Assembly: GCA_002077045.2 (NCBI GenBank) | Contig: KZ111206.1 | Span: 8,787 to 66,157 of the forward strand | Source of the DNA: Rachicladosporium sp. CCFEE 5018 | Lineage: Eukaryota; Ascomycota; Dothideomycetes; Cladosporiales; Cladosporiaceae | Length of the DNA stretch: 57,371 nt | Direction of reading: 5' to 3' | Part shown: one piece after another, positions 39,603 to 49,331 of the stretch | Numbering within the stretch: the stretch's first letter is position 1 | Layout: the number at the start of each line of letters is the position of its first letter | The notes under the pieces: model-generated | What the model was told of the DNA's origin: nothing | Database searches by the model: none | What the model saw: the letters and a program-made list of their open reading frames with translations, nothing else | Program-made: the position numbers and the translations under genes

Positions 39603-40564
39603 CTAGAACAGAGTCGCGCCGCCATCAATCACAAAGTCCGCCCCGTTGATATACGTCCCCGCCCGACTTGCCAGCAGCACACACACGCCATCCAGCTCAC
39701 CCACAGCTCCCATCCGCCCCATCGGGTTCCTACTAGCCCAAACCTTCCGCATCTCCTCGATACTCCCCTCACCAGCATTGAGAATCGTGTCCATGTAGCC
39801 AGGGCTTATCGAGTTGACTCGTATCCCTGCGTGCGCCCATTCTGCTGCTAGACTGGATTTGAGAGCGACGACAGCGGCTTTCGAGACATTGTAGGCCGTT
39901 TGGGGTTGAGGGTAGTTGACTCTATGGGCGGAGATGGATGCAGTGAGCGTTATGCTACGATTCGGTGCGGGATTGGAGGCCATGTGCTGTGCAATTGCTT
40001 GAGCCGTGAGGAAAGAGCCGGTGGTGTTGACATCTAAAGTTTTGCGGAATTGTTTTGCCGTCATTGTGAGGGCGGGAACGCAGCCAACTATGCCAGCGAA
40101 GCAGAACAGGTGGTCTACGGTCTCGAAGACCTCAAGCGTCTCATGAAGGCCGGCCGTGACTGACCCCTGGTCGGTGACGTCCACCGGTACAACAATGACC
40201 GGAGAGAGCTCAGAACTGTCGTTCAGCTCATCGATGGCTGACTTGGACGACTGTAGAGTGGCGGGCAGATCCCACAAGGCAACACCAGATGCGCCGTGTT
40301 CTAGTAGTGCCCGTGCGGCCGAGAGGCCGAGTGTGCCAGCGCCTCCTGTGACTGTCTCGAGGTCAGCAATACACCTCTGTCTTGCTCGAAGAAGATGCAA
40401 GTACCGACGCAGCACCCCTCGACTGCAAATCTTGCGATCGCCCGGCCTTCAGGCGTAAGATAGTGTGGCAACGGTGGAGGCGGCGCAGTCAGAGATGAGT
40501 CGGAGCCGTCCGATAGAGTCATGGATGGGATTTGTCTGGATGTCAATGCATTGCGATCGGCCAT
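39603..40564 (-). CDS. Short-chain dehydrogenase, SOU1/mannitol dehydrogenase-like (contig C)
   Basis: Allelic copy of 35738-36699 at constant offset; exons 40564-40405 and 40351-39603, intron 40352-40404; 302 aa. Catalytic YNVSK and the glycine motif are intact. Differences from B include N to T after LDV and A to T in PQPQ(A/T)AYN, the latter next to the active-site Tyr. Coding sequence again turns from C-rich to G-rich toward its 3' end. Confidence 0.8.
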
Positions 40565-40945
40565 GTTGCTGTTGTGGGAGTTGATGTCTTAGCGTCGATT
40601 CAGAATCTGGTCGTTGAAGTGCTTCAGCTTCAAGCCGATTTCTCCGTGTCACTGTAAAGCAGGTTGAGCAATGCTGTAGAGATCAGCAGATACAACTCAT
40701 TAGCATTGCAGAGTCAACATGAAGAAGGCGCGGCGAACGAAAGCAGTAGTCCGACGTGAGGTCACATCATGCAGGTACCGTTCGTCGCTCTTACTCGAAA
40801 GTCATCCCGAGCTTCCCGAATGCCGAGAATTTAATGGAGAGATATATGAAGGCCCTCATACACAGGTTGCTGCGAGAAATGGCTTGACATGTTGCTTTCG
40901 AAGGTATGTACAGTGTATCTATACAGCGGCGGTTGTGTGTGAAAA
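40565..40945. other. Intergenic, SDR promoter and NDUFS3 3' end (contig C)
   Basis: 381 bp, same layout as 36700-37080. A plus-strand ORF beginning at 40719 runs antisense through NDUFS3; its B counterpart is stopped early. Confidence 0.45.
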
Positions 40946-42035
40946 CTATTTCTTGGGCTCTTCGGGCTTTGGCTCCGGCTTGGGTGTGGGTAGCTTGAAC
41001 TGCGATTTTGTCAGTACCTGTAGTGTTGGTATCAGCACCGCACCATGTACTCACAGTCTCTGGCTTTCTGTCTTGTCCCGGTCCCACCTGTTGAGGTCAG
41101 TAGATGCATTACGGGCACCAAGCCTAGAACACAACGGACCTGCTCCCATGCTGCTGTTCCACCCTCGAAGTTCCGGAACGCCTGAGTCAACTCCAGTGGC
41201 TCAACGACAATACGCTTCTTCTCCTCATCATATCGAATCTCAGTGTATCCGGTCAACGGGAAGTCCTTCCGCAATGGATGTCCATCGAAACCATAGTCTG
41301 TCATTATCCTTCGCAGATCTGGGTGTCCCACGAAGAATACACCGAACAGATCGTACACCTCTCTCTCGTACCAGTTCGCTCCATCGTACAGATCGCATAC
41401 TGATGGTACGGGTGTTGCCTCATCAGCGTAGGTCTTGACTCGAATGCGTGCATTGTGGCGGACTGAGAGCAAGTTGTACACGACCTCGAAGCGTTGGTCG
41501 CGTGTTGGATAGTCGACAGCTGTGATGTCGCTGATTTGCGTGAACTCGGCTGCGGTGTGGTATTTGAGGAAGGACATGGTCGGGATCACGCCAGAGGGAG
41601 AGATGTATATCTACAGTGTTGTTAGACCAAAGGGAGCGTCCAAGTATATCTTTTGTCCTTACCGTAAGCTCATCTTTCCACACGGAGAACCTGGAGAGGT
41701 ACATCAGTACTGCGCTTGAATCCGCTGCACAGCATCACGACTTACTGCTGGACATATCGCGGCAGACACGACAACAAGTACTGGCCATACTTGTGCGACT
41801 CCTCCGCCCGTTCGGTGTACTTGTCGTTCGGATTGACTATGGGAACATGCAGTGTCTGCTGTGCATTGCGCTGTGCGTGTCGTAGATTTGGCAGGTCGCT
41901 CACATCGGCGGCGAGTTCCTTGGAACGGATGGTCGTCGTCGCAAAGCTCCTGGAGATGTGGCGGGAGGTGGTGCCACTCCGTGCTGCCCGGAGGGCTGAG
42001 CCCAGCGGCCGAGTCACTGACTGTCGCGCTGCCAT
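40946..42035 (-). CDS. NDUFS3: NADH dehydrogenase (complex I) 30-kDa subunit, NDUFS3 (contig C)
   Basis: Allelic copy of 37081-38169. Exons 42035-41746, 41690-41663 (28 nt), 41610-41140, 41087-41055 (33 nt) and 40999-40946. Intron 2 is one nt longer than in B. Product 291 aa with the signature EREVYDLFGVFF and GHPLRKDFP intact; most differences are silent or in the presequence. Confidence 0.9.
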
Positions 42036-42413
42036 CGTCGCTGTGGTGGTGGAGAGCAGGAGAGATCTCTTGTGTTAGAACTCCATCGCCATTGGGGGAG
42101 CTTTGGCTTGTACCGTCATGAAGGCTTAGCGTGCGGGTAGTTCCGTTGCAACGCAGGAGCAACCTACAGACTCGCGACTGCGCAGACCTTCACATCCAAT
42201 ACTGTATCACCTGCCCACGACTAATCACCCTCCTCACATCACCTCTCGCCACGCACACCGCCGACCTCATCATCTACTCCGCCTACTCTATCCCCGCTCC
42301 TCCTTCAATACAACGCCACCCGCCAATCTGGCTTCATTGCACCTCCGTCGGCAGTGCCTGTCTTTACATAGTACCACTCCGTCCGCCTGGCCATCACGAC
42401 AAACAACCACAGC
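42036..42413. promoter_or_regulatory. Divergent promoter NDUFS3 / NOT4 (contig C)
   Basis: 378 bp. The central part (about 42250-42330) differs clearly from B, the flanks are close. No gene. Confidence 0.5.
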
Positions 42414-44808
42414 ATGTCTAAGGGGCTACAGGACACATTCATCGTCGATGACGATGAAGAGGAGACGTGTCCGCTGTGCGTTGAGGAGTTTGACCTCACA
42501 GACAAGGGCTTCAAGCCATGTCCCTGTGGCTATCAGGTAACGCCACCTCACTCGGATGCATATGCTAAGGTACAATACTGACGACAGAACGTAGATATGT
42601 CAGTTCTGCTACAACAATGTCAAGAACAACATGAACGGCCTGTGTCCGGCATGCAGACGACCATACAACGATGCCGACATACAATATAAGCTCATCACTC
42701 CCGAAGAGACTGCCGCGCACAAGTCTCGGCAAGCACAGAAGCTAAAGAAGACTCAGCAACTGCTGCAGAAGGAGCGACAACGAGCAGAAGCCGACAGCCT
42801 CAGTCGCAAACACCTCGCTGGTCTACGTGTGGTGCAGAAGAACCTCGTTTATGTGACTGGTCTTTCGCCCAACGTTGATGAAGATGAGTTGCTGCAGACG
42901 CTACGAGGAAAAGAGTACTTTGGGCAGTACGGTAGGATCATCAAGATTGTGGTGAGCAAGGCACGAGACAAGCACGATTCAGTGGGTGTCTATGTCACGT
43001 ACGAATTGAAAGACGATGCTGCGTCATGTATAGCTGCTGTGGATGGCTCTCCCAACGGCGAGCGAATACTGCGCGCGCAATTCGGAACAACAAAGTACTG
43101 CTCGGCGTATCTGCGCGGAGATACGTGTACGAATCGGAGTTGCATGTTTTTGCATGAGCCAGGAGAAGCGAACGAGAGCTATTCAAGAGCTGATCTGTCA
43201 GCATTGAACGCAGGATCTACACAGCATGGCGGGTCGAGTCGAGCACCTCCACAATCACAACAGCCTGTCTCGGCTGCTCAGCCCATGGTTCGACAGCCAA
43301 GCGATCAGCCTACGAGCCCAGTCATGAGTGAGCGGCCTGGTTTGCCATCGACTGCAAGCTGGGCATCAAAGCCGGTCCAGACGCAGGTGTCTCGAGCAGA
43401 GAGCCGTGTTCCCAGCGGATCTATCGGAAGCCCTGCGCCCTCCGTGGCTGCACCAGTGGCTATCACTCAAGAGCCTGTTCCGACTGCCCCTCAGTCAGCG
43501 CCATCTGTTGCAGCTCAGTCTGCTTCTCCCACCGAATTGCCACTCAGTACGCAGGTCGCGCAAGTGACCAAGCCGAGGAGTATCATTCCGATCAACGAGT
43601 ATATGAAGAGCTTCAGCAGTCAGGATCTCCGCATGGCCTTCTCGACAGTGAAAATCGACGCAGCGGATCTGGACATCATCATGAGCTATCCTGCCTTATT
43701 TGAGCCCGATGGCGGTGCCAAGCGGCGTGCACGCAGACTACGCGAAGAAGAGCAGCGGCGACAAGAAGCAGAGGCGCAGCTACTTGCGCAAACACAGGCG
43801 CTCGAAGACGCTGAAGATGTGCCGCCTGAGATGAGTGGAAGTTTACAATTGGGCGGAGAACCCGAGGAGCCCCTTGGAGCTAGCCTTGTGCGCTCGTCCA
43901 CACAAGCCTCTGGTCAAGAAGGCGCCTTGGATCGACGTTTTCAGTTCGGTGCTGGGGCGGACCCTTCACCCAACGTCGACGATGAGGATCTCACAAATCA
44001 ACACGATCTACTCCTGCGGCAGACGCTGAAGTCGCCCAACCTGCCCACGTCATTTGGTCGCAACAACTTCCAGCAGCAAGCTCAGCTTCCCGGACACGCA
44101 CGTAATGCATCGCGCTTCGACTTTGCCAACGACCATGCCGGTCCAGCTGCCAACAAAGCCTTGCCTGGTCAGAAGGCTGGATCGATTGCGACGGCAGGTA
44201 ATGCATTCGAGCAACAAACAGGTCAACCTCAAGGCAGTCAATTCTTCACGAACAATGTCCAAGGGCCGCCACCAGGTTTGAAGACCACCGGCACGCCTCC
44301 GGTCAGCGGCGGCATGACATTCGGACAAGGTCACGGATTCACGACTGGTGGAACGCAATACGGCGCGGGCGGACGCAATGTAAACGACGAGATGATGCGG
44401 GAACTGATGCGAGGGAGGAATGCTAGCATTACTTCCGCATCGGACGCGGCAAAACGTGAGTATACTAACATCCCCTTCAACTACAATTCCCCACCCGGAG
44501 TCTCTGGATTTTCGCAGGCTGGATACCACACCCCGGCTCCGTACCCATCGATGTCACTGTTTGGAGGTGATGGCGAGAAGCAGCGAGGCAGCAAGAAGAA
44601 GACCAAGAAGCATCGACATGGCACGCCGAGCTCATCTTCCGGAGGACATGGGATGGTCGACGGGCACAGCGACCCTCACCTTCTACTCTCACGTGGCCAG
44701 TACGGCGGCGTCACTTCTCCTCTCAGTGGCGCTGGACCGTACGGCTCCCATCAGCCTACTGGCTGTGGAGGTGGACACGGAGGCGGTGGCATTGGGCGTT
44801 GGTCATAG
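42414..44808 (+). CDS. NOT4: CCR4-NOT subunit Not4, RING-RRM-C3H part
   Basis: Exon 1 42414-42536 and exon 2 42595-44808, intron 42537-42594 (58 nt, CTGAC branch, GTAG). As read to the TAG at 44806-44808 the product is 778 aa. A C4C4 RING occupies residues 19-61 (C19, C22, C36, C38, C43, C46, C58, C61), the arrangement specific to Not4. An RRM follows (NLVYVTGLSP, GVYVTYE), then a C3H zinc finger (CSAYLRGDTCTNRSCMFLH), then a long Gln/Ser/Pro-rich region, a KKKTKKHRH cluster, and a Gly-rich end. Not4 is the E3 ligase of CCR4-NOT, acting in co-translational quality control. The following ORF looks like the rest of fungal Not4, so the stop here may be removed by splicing. Confidence 0.88.
44456..44517 (+). 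other. Intron-like segment inside NOT4 exon 2
   Basis: Donor GTGAGT at 44456, a perfect TACTAAC branch box starting 7 nt later, and TTTTCGCAG ending at 44517. Removal of 62 nt would shift the frame and stop about 18 codons later. Using the GAG at 44500 would remove 45 nt in frame. The unspliced reading continues into the family-like KKKTKKHRH tail, so I keep it as coding. Confidence 0.45.
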
Positions 44809-45456
44809 CGCATCCGGCGGCATGCGTCTTTAGAAGCGTGCATGTGGCGGGAGCAGCAGCAGTAGCAACAGTAGCAGCGGGAGCGATTAGGCGTTCCAGG
44901 CTTCACGCCTGCGGGTCTTGGGTTTCTTTACATGCAAGGTGTTCCGGGCATGATTCAATGCAGGTCGACGGCACCAAGTGTTGGCTGCCAGACCTGCTAA
45001 ATCTGGAAGCGTTGGGCATTCTCATGAGCGATGCCCCAGCTTGGGTCAGATCTCCTATTTCGCGTCTGATGGGCAGTATTGAGTGCTATGGTCGACTACC
45101 TCTTGTACGTATGCTCTATGCTGATGAGCTTGAGAGATAGTAGCTGATAGATTCTATTACGTAGACATTGGCTATGCTGTCCATCAGACTGATCCCACCG
45201 TTCCTCACTGAAGAGCCTGATCCCACCCATCGTCCCTGTACACCCTTGATTCCCTGAAGCTGAAAACAAGTCCTCGCTACTGCTGCTTTATCTGCCGTCA
45301 TCGTTGCTGCGACTCAGCCGTCTCGCTGGACTCTCGATCACTTCTGGCCGCTACCACGCTGTCACCGTCATCGCCATCGTCGCTACCACTGGACTTCACC
45401 TAAGGATCTTCAGTGCTATACATCAACTCATGACACTCACTGACTTAACATCACAG
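44809..45456. other. Inter-ORF segment between the two NOT4-like ORFs
   Basis: 648 bp. The first half is repetitive (GCAGCAGCAGTAGCAACAG) and carries stops in all frames; the second half is CT-rich and ends with CTGAC and a strong acceptor ACATCACAG at 45456. It is either a long intron of NOT4 or a 3'-UTR followed by the leader of a second gene. Confidence 0.5.
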
Positions 45457-47912
45457 ATGACGCCAACTTCCCGCCCCTCGGCGGTCACCATGCTACGCCT
45501 GTCCGAACGGCAAGCATCTCGTCACTTGCGCAACTTCAAGACCCCGGATCTCGACGATCTACACCCACCGTTCCACCCGGCTTCGAAGCGGAAGTAAGCC
45601 GCCAAGGCACGCCCGCGCTTCCACCTGGTCTGGGTGCGAAGCCATTGACTGCACTCCCTGATCTTGAGGGTTTGGGATCGAGACCATCGAGCCGCGCTAG
45701 CCTTAAGAGGGTCATCAGCGGCGCTGTGGTACCGATCATTCCGCTGAGACCTGGTACGCCCGCTTCGAGAGCTGTTGGAAGTAGGGCTGTGAGTCGAGCT
45801 GCCAGTCCTGACAGGAAGGTGGAGGAGAAGGGGGAGATTGCGCTCGACACACCGACCAAGAAGCCGAAGCCGGCAACTGTGAAGCCAACTGCGAAAGCAG
45901 TAGAGTCGGTGCTGCTACAGAATGACGGCACTGCGAGTGTCAAGGAGGTGAGCAAGGAAAATGTAAAGCCAAGCACAGCACCCCAGAAGATTCTACCGAC
46001 GGAGTCGCTGCAAGCCGTTGCTGGAGCGCAGCAAGCGAACGAGTATCCACCCTTGACAGCGTCTGTTGCGCCTATGCCCTCAAAGCAGTCCTCGTCCGCT
46101 CCGACAGCAAAGTCATCAGTAGCAATCGAGCAGGCTGCCAAAGCGCCACTCAAGCCTATGCAGTCGACTATGACGAGCAAGGCAGAGTCGTCTAAAGTCA
46201 TCATACCTCCGACGCAATCGACACAGCCGAGTGACGCGCAAGCAAGCTCCGCCAGTACGGCGCCCACGACGGCGGGTACGACTGAGTCGAGCACGGCAGA
46301 TGCTTCAGCTAAACGCAAGCATCCTGGCAAGTTGGACATCGCAGCGGCAGTCGAAAAGCAGAAGGCACTAGCAGCCTCGGCTACAGTCACAGCGACTCCC
46401 ACCGCAAGCACACCGAGCCTGCAATCGAATTCTGTTGCGCAAACACCATCAGTCGCCGATAGTCCGAATGTCAGCGCTCCCCCATCTGCCGTGAAGCCAC
46501 TGCCGAGGACTCTGCGGGTAGTGCAGACACCGAAGACAGAGACGCCCACGGTGGCCACACCACCGCCAGTACTACCTCCATTGGTAGAAGCAGTCGTCAA
46601 GCGTCTCCCTTCGCGCCAGCCAAGTGTCGCATCGATGAACTTCCCCGGCACGCCATCGAGTGAGCAAGTCTCGATGTCCGACAACATCTCTATGACATCG
46701 ACATCCATGTCAAGAGCAAACTCTCCGCCGCCCAGCAAATTCGGCACAGCGCCCATTCGTGCAAAGACCAAGGCTCAACAGCGCAAGGAACGCAAGGAGC
46801 GTGCACAGGTCATTGACGATGAGATTGCTCGTGTAGCGCAGGAGAAGAGCGATGCGGCTGCCGATGAGCCTGTCATAGAAGCTATTGTCAGTCGCAAGAA
46901 GAAGGAGCCGAAGGCGAAGGAGGTGAAGGCTGTTGTGAAGAGGAAGAGTGGTGCCTCTAAGGCAGAGACCAAAACCGCCGACACGACACCTACTGCCAGT
47001 CGACCTGTTAGCCCTGCGCCCAAGGCGATCGCGAAGCTGCCAGAGCCGCCAGCGCCTGCCGTGCAAAAGCCAAGCACGCCTGTGAAAGCTTCGCCTCCAC
47101 CATCACTCACTCGCGAGCTGTCGCCGCCTCCCACACCTACCCTCTCACCTCTCCAAATCATCGCCGATCTGCACACCCGCAACCCCGAAATCCACACCGC
47201 GCTCGAAAATTTCTTCCGCAGCTCCACCGCCGCAAGTCTCAAAGCGACTCAGCACATCATACCGAAAGATCTCGCAGATCCGAGCAGCTGGACTGCCCCA
47301 GACTTCAATATAAAATTGACAAGAGAGGAGGTCGACGAGCTACTCGCCGAATCCATCCCGGCTATCCGCTACGGGGGGGAAGACGGGCGGATCTGGGACC
47401 GCGGGCTCGTCACGCCTACGGGCGCGCATCTTCGCGCTCTGAGTCAGGATTTGGAACGGAGGTTTCTGGAGCTCGAGACGGATTTGAGGCATTGTCCGGA
47501 TATGCTTAAGTGGCGGCCGACGAAGCCGCAAGACCAGGTGAGACTTCCGGCTTTCGATCTTGAGGCTCTGAGGGCGGAATTCGAAATCAGCGAAGGCAGG
47601 GGCGTCAGCGTCATGGAGCAGATGGTGCAAGATGGTAGTGCCATGAAGAAAGGTGCCTTTCTCGTCGACGAAGCGGCTCGCTATATCAATGAATTCGTCA
47701 TGCCGCCTGCCACGCCGCCGCCTCAGCAGCAACAGCAGGGAAAGCAAGGGCAAGCTAAGACCGGAGCGCAGGGCGGTGACGGTGCAGTGACGAGTCAGAG
47801 CGTGGAGTTTACTGAGCGGGCGCTTGTTGAGGCGAGGAGGGCGGCTGATGAAAAGGAGGGCGCGTTAAGGAGGGTTATCAGGAGGAATAAGAAGATGTTG
47901 GGGCTCGCGTAG
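45457..47912 (+). CDS. Not4 C-terminal-like region (probable 3' exon of NOT4)
   Basis: Frame open from 45457 to TAG/TAG-type stop at 47910-47912 without an ATG near its start; about 817 codons. It opens with DDANFPPLGG and VPPGFE, continues as a long Ala/Pro/Thr/Ser-rich low-complexity stretch with a KAQQRKERKER helix, then a structured end: LSPLQIIADLHTRNPEIHTA, LTREEVDELLAE, DLERRFLELETDLRH, and a final RRAADEKEGALRRVIRRNK segment. As I recall, long Not4 proteins of filamentous ascomycetes end with a similar leucine/lysine helix. The phase at 45457 needs one preceding nucleotide, which the NOT4 frame could supply. Alternatively it is a separate gene with an unseen first exon. Confidence 0.6.
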
Positions 47913-49331
47913 GAAATGGGCTGCCAGTTTTGCTGGGAGACTGAGGGGTATGGACTTGCTGCCATTTTTGAAGCGACAGCTTAGCTGGAAAGTCATGGAT
48001 CGTTGGGGACGCGGGATATTGTTGATGGGTTTGCGGGTATGCTGCTGGACACTCGCTGGGAAGTGAGGAAAGGACTGTATGATACGGCTGGGGTATGAAC
48101 AGCATTACTTCGCTTGTAAGATATTGACAATGGCACATTCTAGGCATGATGCTTCGCAGGCTCATCGCAGTTTTGCTGTTTGGGCTATGTCGTGTGTGAC
48201 GGGGGTTCTGCATCTGTCGTTGCGCGGATACTTGTCAAGCTTTTACAACTGTGGATAGACTGGCAAGTGATGACACGAGAGAGTTGCCCTTCACCCTCAG
48301 GATATCCCATACCAAATCGTTTTCTGGCATGTCCATGCCAGTGATAGAAGAGGCGGCCGAAGCAGACTTCGCTCGCGACTTCATGACTTCTCATGTAGGG
48401 CATATACAGGCGCAAGAGCGCATGTATACTGCACTTTGGCAATACGGCGAAGGCAGCGTCGCTATGGAGTTATAGTAGAGTCAACGGGGCTTCCTCCTGA
48501 TGCGCTTGCTACCTTGCGCTCTTCCAGTCGACCATATGCGATTCCAACTTGTGTACACAGCACACGAAGTCGACCGGCTGATCTCGGTTTTGACATGTGA
48601 AGTCGATGCTCCTTACAGCAGACTCGCTTCCACGTGGAGGACTAGCGGACGGAAGGAAGGCCCGATGGCGTTATTGATACGATAGCGAGAATCAGTGACA
48701 ATCATCTCCGCTGCGGGGCATCGTTTTTGTCATGTCTCTGGCTACGGAGCGAGATGTCATCGCCGCTCAGACGAGGAAGAGACACACAATGTCAGCCTTG
48801 GCAGCGCGCAGCGTTTGCAGCACCAGACAAGCATCCTCCTTGCGTTTGACAGCATGAACCTGACATGCAGCACCCTTGCTTATGGCAGACGATTGTACTG
48901 GGGGATATGTGCAAGGCGGGAAGCGGACCTCGCTTAGCGCCCATCGGACAGCGGAACAGATGCCTATCGCTCGAGACAAGGCTGGCAGAGCCTGTTCTCA
49001 CGGGCGGTACCTGTCGTTACCCGCTGCTGGTCGCAGCACTGACAGCACAGCGCCGTTGTACTCCGTTGCACGCTGGCTGAGGTGTGGGTGCGTCGTGTCG
49101 TAGGCGTGGGTGTCCAGGGGTAGCTGGGTGATACTGTAGACAGCCTTGTCGGGGCGTGGTAGTAGGCGTTCCGTCTGTCTTGCTTCCACCACCCAGCACT
49201 TACTGGCGAGCCGCCCACTCTCCACCACTCTACCCGTACCCTGATTTCTATGCCACGCTACTGTCACTCATCTGTCCCCACCACGCGCCGTGCTGACATG
49301 TACGCTTCATGCCCTAAAGATCTGAGCTAGA
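47913..49331. other. Long intergenic / leader region upstream of STE20
   Basis: 1.4 kb with only short ORFs that lack codon character; no tRNA or repeat seen. A long leader and promoter is common for fungal signalling kinases. The stretch 49180-49320 is pyrimidine-rich, as in a transcription start region. Confidence 0.5.

Noticed and set aside
40719..41438. A 239-aa plus-strand ORF across the NDUFS3 3' end
   Set aside because: Its counterpart in contig B stops after 124 codons and the rest is antisense to a conserved complex I exon.
45536..46771. A 411-aa minus-strand ORF opposite the NOT4 C-terminal ORF
   Set aside because: It is a low-complexity shadow of the Ala/Pro/Thr/Ser-rich plus-strand frame and shows no family features.
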